Positions 16,311 to 24,384 of a stretch of 25,092 bases of DNA are shown piece after piece. Source of the DNA: CAYZJV01 sp049310885 (GTDB taxonomy: Bacteria > Spirochaetota > Spirochaetia > Sphaerochaetales > Sphaerochaetaceae); NCBI RefSeq assembly GCF_049310885.1, contig NZ_JBMDYO010000014.1, forward strand, positions 1-25,092, written 5' to 3'. Position numbers and translations under genes: made by a program. The notes under the pieces were generated by a model. It was not told the origin of the DNA. It worked only from the letters and a program-made list of their open reading frames with translations, and did no database searches. How positions within the stretch are numbered: the first letter of the stretch is position 1; each line of letters begins with the position of its first letter.

Positions 16311-17354
16311 ATGAAACTAGTCATAACCCAGGATGCAGTCGGACAGATTCTTTGCCACGATATTACACGTATTGTCAAAGGAGTAACCAAAGAGGCTGCC
16401 TTCCGTAAGGGGCATATCATCACAGAAGAAGATATTCCTATGCTTCTCTCCATGGGCAAGGACAATCTGTACATCTGGGAAAAAGATGAGACTATGCTTC
16501 ATGAAAATGACGCAGCAGAATTCCTTCGTCGTATTGCCCAGGGGGAGAACAATACAGAGGGAAATATGCATGTCACCAACGTCAAGGAAGGCAAGGTGGA
16601 GCTGATCGCAGATACCGACGGCGTCTTCCTGTTGGATGTCGAAAGACTAAGAAAGGTCAACAGCATCTCTGAACTGATGGTTGCAACAATTCCTGCCAAC
16701 TACATTGTGAGGAAGGGACAGAGACTTGCAGGTATGCGAGTCATTCCTCTCGTCATCAAGAAAGAAAAATTGGAACTGGCGAGGAAAGCAGTAGGAACAG
16801 AACCTCTGATGAAGGTCATTCCTTTCCGTTCCCACAAGTTTGGTGTCGTCACCACAGGAAACGAGGTTTTTCACCATCGAATTATCGACACCTTCACCCC
16901 GACCATCGTCGAAAAGCTTCAGGAATATGGATGCGAAATGATTGCCCACGAACTCTCTGATGATGACAACACCCATATTGAAGCTTGTATAAAAAGCATG
17001 GTTGAAAACAAGGACATCGAGTTGATTCTCTGTACAGGAGGCATGTCCGTCGACCCTGATGACAGGACTCCCTTGGCTATCCGAAATTCCGGTGCAGATA
17101 TCATCAGCTACGGTGCTCCAGTCCTCCCTGGCGCCATGTTCATGATCGGTTACCTTCCTGACGGAATACCGATCTGCGGCCTTCCCGGCTGCGTTATGTT
17201 CTCCAAGAGAACGATTTTTGACCTTGTTCTTCCTCGCGTACTCGCCGGCATCAAGATTACTCCTGAATATCTGGCAGGACTTGGTAACGGTGGACTCTGC
17301 CAGAACTGCCCGGAGTGCCACTTCCCGAACTGCAGCTTTGGGAAAGGGATCTGA
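16311..17354 (+). CDS. MoeA-like molybdopterin-binding protein with C-terminal cysteine cluster
   Basis: This 347-residue cytoplasmic protein is probably involved in molybdenum insertion or cofactor handling. The start is ATG at 16311, nine bases after AAGGA; the frame opens earlier (16248) but that part contains the promoter. The N-terminal half is a MoeA-like region (ITRIVKGVTKEAAFRKGHII). The C-terminal half is a MoaB/Mog domain with VVTTGNEV and LCTGGMSVDPDDRTP. It ends with a four-cysteine motif, CQNCPECHFPNC, which may bind a metal or an Fe-S cluster and is typical of this group rather than of classical MoeA. The TGA is one base before the mogA ATG. Confidence 0.85.
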   Translation: MKLVITQDAVGQILCHDITRIVKGVTKEAAFRKGHIITEEDIPMLLSMGKDNLYIWEKDETMLHENDAAEFLRRIAQGENNTEGNMHVTNVKEGKVELIADTDGVFLLDVERLRKVNSISELMVATIPANYIVRKGQRLAGMRVIPLVIKKEKLELARKAVGTEPLMKVIPFRSHKFGVVTTGNEVFHHRIIDTFTPTIVEKLQEYGCEMIAHELSDDDNTHIEACIKSMVENKDIELILCTGGMSVDPDDRTPLAIRNSGADIISYGAPVLPGAMFMIGYLPDGIPICGLPGCVMFSKRTIFDLVLPRVLAGIKITPEYLAGLGNGGLCQNCPECHFPNCSFGKGI

Positions 17355-17355
17355 G

Positions 17356-17847
17356 ATGGACAGAAAGGATTTCACAATCGCTGTCATCACCCTATCGGAC
17401 AGAGTCTATAACGGAACTAGAGCGGACCTCAGTGGTCCCGCCATCCAGGACTATCTTGAGAAGGCTGGTTTCCAAAGAGGGGACTACGCCTTGATTCCGG
17501 ATGACGGCAACAAGCTGAAGAAGCTTCTCCTTGACTATGCGGACAGAAACTACGACCTCGTTCTCACAACCGGTGGAACCGGCTTTGCAGACCGGGACAT
17601 TACACCGGAAGTCACTCTTTCCATTGCAGACAAAATAGTTCCAGGAATTGCAGAGGCTATTCGGGCGGAAAGCCTGAAGATCACCCCGCATGCCATGCTT
17701 TCCCGTGGTGTCGCAGTCATCAGAAAGAAAACTCTGATCATCAACCTTGCCGGAGCTCCAAAAGCCTGCAAGGAATCTCTGGATGTCATCATCGATGCCC
17801 TGCCGCACGGATTGGGGTTATTGAAGGGCGAAAAGCTCGATAAATAG
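17356..17847 (+). CDS. mogA: Molybdopterin adenylyltransferase
   Basis: This 163-residue cytoplasmic enzyme activates molybdopterin with ATP to give adenylated molybdopterin, the substrate for molybdenum insertion. The start is ATG at 17356, one base after the preceding stop, with GGGAAAGGGA as ribosome site; an in-frame extension to 17218 lies inside the upstream gene. Visible motifs are the nucleotide loop TTGGTG (71-76), Asp49 (IPDD) and Asp81 (RDITPE), equivalent to the catalytic aspartates of MogA. MoaB is an alternative name for close relatives, since MogA and MoaB are hard to tell apart by sequence. Confidence 0.88.
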   Translation: MDRKDFTIAVITLSDRVYNGTRADLSGPAIQDYLEKAGFQRGDYALIPDDGNKLKKLLLDYADRNYDLVLTTGGTGFADRDITPEVTLSIADKIVPGIAEAIRAESLKITPHAMLSRGVAVIRKKTLIINLAGAPKACKESLDVIIDALPHGLGLLKGEKLDK

Positions 17848-17870
17848 GCATTTCTATACAAGGAGTATAT

Positions 17871-18674
17871 ATGAAAAGATTTTTCAGTATTTTGCTGGTT
17901 GCAGTTCTCGCTGTTTCTCCAGCCATGGCACAACCTGCTTCTGAAACACATGCTGTTGCATCTGCTGAGAAGACAGAAATCATTGTATTCGCAGCAGCTT
18001 CCATGACAGAAACCATGACCACCATCAAGGGCCTGTATGAAGCATCTAATCCAAACGTCACCATCACCTACAACTTCGACTCTTCCGGAACTCTCAAGAC
18101 GCAGATTGAGAATGGTGCAGACTGTGATCTCTTCATCTCTGCAGCAGTCAAGCAGATGAATGCACTGGATGAAAAGAACATGGTCAACAAGGAAACTAAG
18201 GTCAACCTTCTTGAAAACAAGACTACTCTGGCAGTTCCAAAAGACAATCCAAAGAATATCACTTCCTTCAGCCAGCTAGCTGACCTCCTGAAGTCTGGTA
18301 ACGTCTTCCTTGCCATCGGTAACTCTGACGTTCCCGTAGGACAGTATACCCAGAAGATCTTTGCCTACTACGGCATCGATGAAAAGGCTGTCGCATCCTG
18401 CCTGACCTATGGTTCCAACGTCAAGGAAGTCACAACTCAGGTCAAGGCTGCTTCCGTCGACTGCGGTATCATCTACGGTACCGATGCCTTCTCCGCCGGT
18501 CTCCAGGTCGTAGACACTGCTACTTCCGACATGACCGGTGGCCGGGTCATCTACCCGGCAGCTGTTCTCGTTGGTTCAAAGAACACAGATGCAGCAAAGG
18601 CTTTCCTTGAATATCTCAAGGGCGCAGAAGCCATGAAGGTCTTCGAAGCTGTCGGCTTCGCTTCTGCTCTCTAA
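17871..18674 (+). CDS. modA: Molybdate ABC transporter substrate-binding protein
   Basis: This 267-residue exported protein captures molybdate or tungstate for ModBC. The start is ATG with AGGAG upstream. The signal peptide is about residues 1-21 (MKRFFSILLVAVLAVSPAMA), cleaved before Gln, with no lipobox cysteine, so it is periplasmic and suits a Gram-negative envelope. The mature part has the ModA ligand motif FAAASMTETM, then the conserved TYNFDSSGTLKTQIENGA and the DCGIIYGTDA region near the end. It lies 23 bases after mogA in the same direction. Confidence 0.92.
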   Translation: MKRFFSILLVAVLAVSPAMAQPASETHAVASAEKTEIIVFAAASMTETMTTIKGLYEASNPNVTITYNFDSSGTLKTQIENGADCDLFISAAVKQMNALDEKNMVNKETKVNLLENKTTLAVPKDNPKNITSFSQLADLLKSGNVFLAIGNSDVPVGQYTQKIFAYYGIDEKAVASCLTYGSNVKEVTTQVKAASVDCGIIYGTDAFSAGLQVVDTATSDMTGGRVIYPAAVLVGSKNTDAAKAFLEYLKGAEAMKVFEAVGFASAL

Positions 18675-18690
18675 TCGTCTCTGAATATCC

Positions 18691-18718
18691 CATCCGGAGG
18701 GAGCAATCCTTCCGGATG
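18691..18718 (+). promoter_or_regulatory. Intergenic hairpin between modA and modB
   Basis: CATCCGGA (18691-18698) pairs with TCCGGATG (18711-18718), extended by GG/CC, and there is no T run after it. Such hairpins after a binding-protein gene usually protect the upstream mRNA and lower expression of the permease genes, which fits the need for excess ModA. Confidence 0.65.
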
Positions 18719-18731
18719 CCTTGGTAACTTT

Positions 18732-19403
18732 ATGGACTGGTACCCCCTCTTCAATTCTCTTAGAATCGCATTCTGTAGCTCTATTCTCGTCTTTTTTCTG
18801 GGGATCTTTTTTGCCTACTATGTGGCGAAGCTTCCTCGACTGATCAAAGGCATTTTGGACGTCATCTTGACGTTGCCTTTGGTCCTTCCGCCTACCGTTG
18901 TAGGCTACTTCCTGATTCTCGCCTTTGGTGTCAAGACGCCAATCGGAATCTTTCTTTCCCATATTGGAATCAAGTTCGTGATGACCTGGTATGGCGGTAT
19001 CCTGGCAGCCTCTGTCGTTGCCTTCCCTTTGATGTACCGCACAGCAAGAGGCGCTTTCGAAGCCTTTGACAACACTCTTTCAGAGGCTGGAAAGACCCTC
19101 GGGTTATCCAATACGTATATTTTTTGGCGTGTCCGCATGCCTTCCTGTATGCAGGGAATCATCGCAGGAGTCGTTCTTGCCTTTGCCCGTGCTCTAGGTG
19201 AATATGGTGCAACCTCCATGCTGATCGGCTATACTCCCGGGCGAACGGCAACCATCTCCACAACAGTCTACCAGCTATGGCGTACAGACAACGAGAAAGA
19301 AGCCTTCATCTGGGTCATGGTCAATCTTGCTATTTCTACTGTTGTCCTCCTTTCCATCAACCTTCTCGAGAACAACCAGAAAGCGAAAAGGAGGAAACCA
19401 TGA
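18732..19403 (+). CDS. modB: Molybdate ABC transporter permease
   Basis: This 223-residue integral membrane protein with about five transmembrane helices carries molybdate across the inner membrane. The start is ATG at 18732, with only a weak ribosome site. The ModB/CysT-type coupling loop is clear, EYGATSMLIGYTPGRTATI, preceded by ARALG. Its TGA overlaps the modC start (ATGA), so the two subunits are co-translated. Confidence 0.92.
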   Translation: MDWYPLFNSLRIAFCSSILVFFLGIFFAYYVAKLPRLIKGILDVILTLPLVLPPTVVGYFLILAFGVKTPIGIFLSHIGIKFVMTWYGGILAASVVAFPLMYRTARGAFEAFDNTLSEAGKTLGLSNTYIFWRVRMPSCMQGIIAGVVLAFARALGEYGATSMLIGYTPGRTATISTTVYQLWRTDNEKEAFIWVMVNLAISTVVLLSINLLENNQKAKRRKP

Positions 19404-20428
19404 AGCTCTATGTCGACATCGAAAAAGATTTTGGATCCTTTGTCCTGAAGACCTCCTTTGAAACGGAAGAAATGATTGCCGGCCTTCTGGGCCCTTCCGG
19501 CTGCGGGAAGTCCATGACACTGAAGTGCATCGCAGGTATCGTCATACCAGACAAAGGTAAAATCATATTGGATGACAGAGTACTTTTCGACAGCGATAAA
19601 CATATAAACCTCAAACCTCAGGAAAGGAAGGTTGCCTACCTCTTTCAGAACTATGCACTTTTCCCAACCATGACCGTCAGGAAAAATATCTACTGCGGGA
19701 TGCATTTTCTCAAGGACAGGGAAAAGAAGAAACAGAAGTATGAGGAGGCGATCAGCCTCCTCCATCTGGAGGGCCTTGATGGGCATAAGCCTTCCCAGCT
19801 ATCTGCAGGGCAGGCACAGCGCGTCGCCCTAGCCAGGATGATTGTAGGAGACCCGCAGCTTCTCCTCTTGGATGAGCCATTCTCCGCCCTCGATACTCAT
19901 CTCAAAGAGAAGCTCCAGGCAGACGTAAAGGAGCTGATGGGGAAGCTCGGAAAGCAGGCCATCCTGGTCACCCACTCCCAGACAGAAGCTTCAAGGCTTT
20001 GTTCCCGGCTCTGCGTTATACAGAAAGGATCGATCATCCGGCAAGGGAAAACGGACGAAGTCTTCTCAAATCCGCAGTATGTGGCATGTGCCCATCTTTT
20101 CGGATACCGAAATTTCTCTCGCTTTGAGAAGCTTTCAGAGGGCAGAATCAAATTGATTCCTGCCGGAATTGAACTCGAATGCAGTAGACCTATTCCTGAA
20201 AGGTACTCCATCGTATCCATTCCGAATGATGCAATCTATCCAGTTGGTCCGATTCCTGTGGTCACCAAAGACTGGATGAAGGAACAGGATGGCAATCTGT
20301 TGATTCTTTACTATGGTTCGGATCAAAAGCTCTGGTGGAAGACACCGGACAAGAACCTCATCTCTATTTCCAGCATTAGTATTGAACTCGATGCATGCAT
20401 ATTCCTGGAGCAACAAGATGAGAGATAA
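19400..20428 (+). CDS. modC: Molybdate ABC transporter ATPase
   Basis: This 342-residue cytoplasmic ATPase powers ModB. The start is ATG at 19400 after AGGAGG; a much longer frame from 19277 runs through modB and is not real. Walker A is GPSGCGKS (31-38), the Q-loop is Gln83, the signature is LSAGQAQR (134-141, Ala replacing the usual Gly), Walker B is LLLLDEP (154-160), and the switch His is 192. Residues 230-342 form a regulatory TOBE-like domain with weak similarity to molybdate-binding domains. The last 11 bases overlap the moaA start. Confidence 0.92.
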   Translation: MKLYVDIEKDFGSFVLKTSFETEEMIAGLLGPSGCGKSMTLKCIAGIVIPDKGKIILDDRVLFDSDKHINLKPQERKVAYLFQNYALFPTMTVRKNIYCGMHFLKDREKKKQKYEEAISLLHLEGLDGHKPSQLSAGQAQRVALARMIVGDPQLLLLDEPFSALDTHLKEKLQADVKELMGKLGKQAILVTHSQTEASRLCSRLCVIQKGSIIRQGKTDEVFSNPQYVACAHLFGYRNFSRFEKLSEGRIKLIPAGIELECSRPIPERYSIVSIPNDAIYPVGPIPVVTKDWMKEQDGNLLILYYGSDQKLWWKTPDKNLISISSISIELDACIFLEQQDER

Positions 20429-21371
20429 ATTTGAAAGGGATATCAGCTATCTCAGGCTTTCTGTTACAGACAAATGCAATCTCCGTTGTCGCTACTGTAT
20501 GCCTGCAGACGGTGTGGAGAACAAGGAACATAAGGAAATGCTCACCCAGGAGGAGATGCTTGCTGCAGTCAAGATCTGTGCAGGACTCGGAATCCACAAA
20601 GTACGCATCACAGGCGGAGAACCTCTTGTGAAGCGAAATATCCTTTCCATCTGCAGGGGAATTGCCGAGACAGATGGCATCGACTACGTGGCTTTGACCA
20701 CCAATGGCCTCTTACTGCCAAAGTATGCCAAGGATCTAAAGGAAGCAGGGGTGAAGCAGCTGAACATCAGCCTCGATACACTGGATCCTGCAAAGTACGG
20801 GATAATCACCAGAATAGGGAAGCTGGAAGATGCTTTGAAGGGCCTTGAATGCGCCCTGGAAGTTGGATTTGAGAAGGTCAAGATCAATGCAGTCCTGATT
20901 GGAGGCTTCAATGATGATGAAATACCTGCTCTAGCCCAGCTCTCCGTCTTATATCCAGTGGATGTGCGCTTCATTGAACTGATGCCGATGTGTGAAGATG
21001 GATTTTTCTCCTCAGCTTCCTTCCTCTCCTCGAAAGCAATCATGGAAGCTCTTCGACAACTTTCTCCAGAGCCTTCAGATGGAGGAGTGGCAAAACTCTA
21101 CCGTATCACGGGAGGTCAGGGTCAGGTGGGTATCATTTCTCCTCTCTCAAACCATTTCTGTTCGAGTTGCAATAGAATCCGCATCACAGCTGATGGCAAA
21201 GTAAAGCCATGCCTTCACTCCAAAGTGGAGTATAATATTAAAGGTCTTACCGCTGAAGAAATGGAAAAGACGATTAGGGACTCCATCTGGGGAAAGCCGG
21301 AGAAACATAATCCGCTTTCCTTTAAGGAAAGAAGTGAATCAAGCAGAAACATGAATGAGATAGGGGGCTGA
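20418..21371 (+). CDS. moaA: GTP 3',8-cyclase (radical SAM), first step of molybdopterin synthesis
   Basis: This 317-residue cytoplasmic enzyme converts GTP to 3',8-cyclo-dihydro-GTP together with the next gene product. The start is ATG at 20418, inside the end of modC, with GGAG upstream. The SAM cluster is C20, C24 and C27 (CNLRCRYC), GGEP is at 66-69, the second cluster is C248, C251 and C265, and the catalytic Gly-Gly tail is intact (NEIGG). It abuts moaC without a gap. Confidence 0.95.
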   Translation: MRDKFERDISYLRLSVTDKCNLRCRYCMPADGVENKEHKEMLTQEEMLAAVKICAGLGIHKVRITGGEPLVKRNILSICRGIAETDGIDYVALTTNGLLLPKYAKDLKEAGVKQLNISLDTLDPAKYGIITRIGKLEDALKGLECALEVGFEKVKINAVLIGGFNDDEIPALAQLSVLYPVDVRFIELMPMCEDGFFSSASFLSSKAIMEALRQLSPEPSDGGVAKLYRITGGQGQVGIISPLSNHFCSSCNRIRITADGKVKPCLHSKVEYNIKGLTAEEMEKTIRDSIWGKPEKHNPLSFKERSESSRNMNEIGG

Positions 21372-21863
21372 ATGAGCGATTTTACACACTTCAATGAACA
21401 AGGAAGAGCAAAGATGGTCAACGTGGGAGAGAAGGACAGCACCCATAGAACAGCCAAGGCTTCCTGCAAGATTCTCATCAATCGAGAGACCTTCAATAAA
21501 GTCAAGGACGGTGGTATGAAGAAAGGGGATGTTCTAGCTGTAGCCCAGGTTGCAGGGATCATGGGGGCCAAGAAAACACCAGACCTTATTCCCATGTGCC
21601 ACCCAATCCTCCTGAACGGCATCGACCTTTCCCTCTCCCTTAATGAAGAAGACCTTTCCGTGGACATCCTTTCCGAATTGGAATGCAACGGTAACACAGG
21701 AGTGGAGATGGAAGCCTTGACCGCCTGCACCATTGCCGCGCTGACAGTCTACGATATGTGTAAAGCTGTCCAGAAGGACATAGTCATCACCAGTATCCGG
21801 TTGGAAAAGAAGACAGGCGGCATCCACGGCGACTACAACAAAGCAGAATTAGATATCGATTGA
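21372..21863 (+). CDS. moaC: Cyclic pyranopterin monophosphate synthase
   Basis: This 163-residue hexameric enzyme completes cyclic pyranopterin synthesis after MoaA. The start is ATG immediately after the moaA stop. The conserved blocks are PMCHP (74-78), GVEMEALTA (110-118) and KKTGGIHGD, with catalytic Lys51, Asp128 and Lys131 all in place. It is the last plus-strand gene of the molybdenum unit and faces the MOSC gene; MoaD, MoaE and MoeB are absent from the window. Confidence 0.95.
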   Translation: MSDFTHFNEQGRAKMVNVGEKDSTHRTAKASCKILINRETFNKVKDGGMKKGDVLAVAQVAGIMGAKKTPDLIPMCHPILLNGIDLSLSLNEEDLSVDILSELECNGNTGVEMEALTACTIAALTVYDMCKAVQKDIVITSIRLEKKTGGIHGDYNKAELDID

Positions 21864-22026
21864 ACAGTAGCCTAAGGAAACGGCAGCATCGAGAGAATTC
21901 TCTGAAGCAACCATGTATTTCCTTTATAACGGTATTGTCGGATTGCTGCTTCCCAAAAACAGGATTTACCGCTGCAATGCTTTGTTGAAGCAGAAGAATG
22001 ATGTACCAAGCATCTCTCCTTCTTCT
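21864..22026. other. Convergent intergenic region moaC / MOSC gene
   Basis: No T-tailed terminator was seen on either strand. There is only a short self-complementary AGAGAATTCTCT. A plus-strand frame (21913-22200) runs across the MOSC gene and is not supported. Confidence 0.4.
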
Positions 22027-22458
22027 TCACACCAGAATGGTGATTTCATCTCCTTTCCGGATGCTGCCTTCCTCTATGACTTTGGCAAAGATTCCTTCTG
22101 TCGGCATGACGCATTTGCCAGTCTTCTTTTGTATTTCACAGCCCTTATGGCATTCCTTCCCGATCTGAGTCACTTCCAATATTGTCTTTCCAATCTGTAG
22201 CTTTGTCCCAATGGGAAGAGTCTTGAGATCAATTCCCTTGGTCAGAATGTTCTCTGCAAAGGCTCCGGCATCCAAAGTGAGTCCCTTGTTGCGCATGGTG
22301 TCTACAGATTCATCTGCAAGGAGGCTGATCTGCCTGTGCCAGTTCCCGGCATGGGCGTCACCCTCAATTCCATAATCCTTCCTGACTGTGATGAACTCCA
22401 CTGGATGCTTGACTACTCCCTTTTTGTCACTGATACAGACTGCTACAACCTCGGCCAT
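22027..22458 (-). CDS. MOSC-domain protein (molybdenum cofactor/sulfur-carrier family)
   Basis: This 143-residue cytoplasmic protein of the MOSC family is thought to handle Moco or transfer sulfur through a conserved cysteine. The start is ATG at 22458, seven bases after GGAG in GAGGAGAAAGCA. Conserved pieces are GIEGDAHAG (30-38), ENILTKGID (69-77) and the cysteine block C103/C107/C116 (GKECHKGCEIQ, then KCVMPTEGIFAKV). It converges on moaC, so it is transcribed independently; TATAAT (minus strand of 22481-22486) is a likely -10 box. Confidence 0.88.
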   Translation of the reverse strand: MAEVVAVCISDKKGVVKHPVEFITVRKDYGIEGDAHAGNWHRQISLLADESVDTMRNKGLTLDAGAFAENILTKGIDLKTLPIGTKLQIGKTILEVTQIGKECHKGCEIQKKTGKCVMPTEGIFAKVIEEGSIRKGDEITILV

Positions 22459-22490
22459 TGCTTTCTCCTCTACGTAGTAGATTATAGTTT

Positions 22491-22513
22491 AAAAGCCTTT
22501 GAGCGAAAAGGCT
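22491..22513. promoter_or_regulatory. Short hairpin upstream of the MOSC gene
   Basis: AGCCTTT (22494-22500) pairs with AAAGGCT (22507-22513) in the promoter region of the MOSC gene, just upstream of the -10 candidate at 22481-22486. It could be an operator or simply a terminator-like stem; nothing else is visible in 22514-22696. Confidence 0.4.
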
Positions 22514-22696
22514 AATTCGATTTTCCCATGCAGAGGAACTCATAAAGACTGTTTTCAATAGAAAGAGGGCGTCATATGCCTAAGATTCTTATCGCTTTCT
22601 AATCAATCTGATGGCAAGTATCAAATTTGACTAAATTCTTCATGGAGACAAAAAAAACTATCCATCACATACAATCCGTGATACAAATGACCAATC

Positions 22697-23859
22697 ATGC
22701 CTGAGGACAAACCGAAACCAATCGTACGCATCATTCCAGCCAGATGGCCGCGTAAGCGTATGCGCGTGGCATTGTACTGTCGTGTGAGCACACAAATGGA
22801 ACGGCAGCTGCACAGCCTCTCAGCCCAGATGGATTTCGAGAAAGAGGACATCCTGGATAATCCCGCTTGGGAGTATGTCGGTACCTATACCGACATCAAG
22901 TCTGGTAGGACCATAAGTTCCCGTCCTGGCTTCCAAAGCCTCCTTGCTGATTGTGAGGCGGGTAAGATCGATATGATCTATACCAAGTCCATCAGCCGGT
23001 TCGGACGCAACTGCGTTGATTTTCTGGTGACGCTCAGGCGGCTCAAGGAACTGAAAATTGATGTCTTTTTCTATAATGAGAGGATCCACCTCCTCAGCCA
23101 GGCAGGGGAGTTGCTCCTTACTCTTCATGCCGGTGTAGCCCAGGCAGAGAGTGAGAACAAGAGCGAGAACATCAAATGGGGTCTGAGAAGGAGCACCATG
23201 GATCCAGACTCCCCGGCATTCTCTCGTAGGTGTTATGGGTATGATCGTAATGAGGAGGAAGGCCTCATCCTCAATATCGCAGAAGCCAGAATAGTCCTGA
23301 AGATCTTTGATTGCCCAACGAAGCGAGAGCAGCGGAGCCGTCCCCATGGATCCATTGCCGAGCGAGTGCCGGCAACGTAAGGTTCCAAACCTCGCCCCTG
23401 GGGCGGAAAAGGATGCGAAGCTTCCTAGGTTCAGGGCTTGCCCTAGGGTATTGATACCTTTCATTGTACGAGCAAGGCTGGAGCATAGTGAGGATCAAGA
23501 AGGAACTGGAAGCCCTCAAGGTTCCCTCACCAACGGGCAAGAAGAAATGGCCGGTGAAGACGATCGAAAATATTCTCACCAACGAGAAATATACCGGCAC
23601 CTCAGTCTATGGAGAAACAGAGTCTGCAGAGTTCCCTTCCACCAAGAGAAAAGCCCGTGACCCGTTCGAGGTCCACCGGTCACGCAACCATCACCTCCCA
23701 ATCATCCATGAACGCCGGTTCAAGCGCGTGCAGAAACTCAAGGCGAAGCGCTCCAACATTGAGATCGATGAGTATGGGAACAAGGTCAGAAAGAGCACCC
23801 ATTACAGCTCCAAGAAGGCTGTGAATAGGACGAAGAAAACCCCTGAACCCCAAAACTAA
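22697..23859 (+). pseudogene. Compact serine recombinase copy B, split by a 152-bp insertion
   Basis: This is the most complete copy of the recurrent recombinase. The catalytic serine is Ser31 (YCRVSTQMERQ) and all core motifs match copy A. The frame is broken after KIFD at 23313. Removing 23314-23465 restores KIFDWYEQGWSIVRI and gives 1011 bases, 336 residues. The C-terminal part after residue 264 is short, basic and ends TPEPQN; it has no zinc ribbon or coiled coil, so this is a compact form. As it stands, only the first 210 residues or so could be made, which contain the catalytic core. Copies A and B are in the same orientation. Confidence 0.88.
23314..23465. mobile_element. 152-bp insertion inside recombinase copy B
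   Basis: The boundaries were set by comparison with copy A (GACTGGTACGAG uninterrupted). The insert is GC-rich and contains GCCCCTGGGGC, CCTAGG and CCCTAGGG palindromic pieces, and no protein frame. ATTG occurs at both edges, a possible four-base target duplication. The type of element is unknown. Confidence 0.7.
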
Positions 23860-24075
23860 ATGGTATAAGAATCAACGGTAATGTTGAGGATGCGAGTGTG
23901 CGTAGCCTTGGTAAAAATTGACGAAATTGAGTAGTCTAAAATATCAAAAAAAACTGAAAAACTGGTAAAATTTCAGAAAACTAAGTGTTTACAAAACAAA
24001 CACTTGCAAAGGGTAATCTTGTATCATGGGCAGGTTGTCATTGATGATTTATAGTCAAAATAAAGGTATAATATA
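23860..24075 (+). repeat. Conserved 3' flank of the recombinase element (right copy)
   Basis: This is the counterpart of 15342-15560, with long identical stretches such as ATTGACGAAATTGAGTAGTC and AAAAACTGGTAAAAT. Similarity fades after AATATAGAA near 24075, which I take as the right end of the element. Confidence 0.75.
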
Positions 24076-24384
24076 GAATAAAATAAGAATTAGTTTTGAG
24101 AATACTCTCAGACTGGGGCTTACTTATATAGAATCCCCCATAGAGCGAGTAAGATTTAATAAGCAGAATAAAATCGTCATCAACTTTTGAGCACAACCCG
24201 GTGACAAAATACCAACCGTTGATGATAGGCGGGTAGGCATCTTGAGTAGAGAAGGGAATCTACTTTAGCTTGCCTAACAACAATGCGAGTTAAAAGATAC
24301 TGCACAGGATGCAGTGACTCATTTGCGAGACTAATACCTATTTTGAAGAAGGTGGCTAGAATTTAGTATCAGTGCATGGTTTTA
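24076..24384. other. Gene-free stretch with three consecutive stem-loops
   Basis: TCATCAAC (24177-24184) pairs with GTTGATGA (24218-24225). TAGGCA (24234-24239) pairs with TGCCTA (24271-24276), enclosing GTAGA (24246-24250) with TCTAC (24259-24263). ACTGCA (24299-24304) pairs with TGCAGT (24310-24315). There is no protein frame with a ribosome site. It lies between the recombinase end and the 3' end of the hydrogenase gene. Confidence 0.5.

Noticed and set aside
21913..22200. 95-codon plus-strand frame after moaC
   Set aside because: It overlaps the well-supported MOSC gene on the other strand and has no recognisable motif.
24229..24280. Integron attC-like site (GCCTAAC next to a nested inverted repeat)
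   Set aside because: The boxes are in the wrong order (TAGGC first, CCTAAC last), no paired GTTRRRY core follows, and no integron integrase is present.
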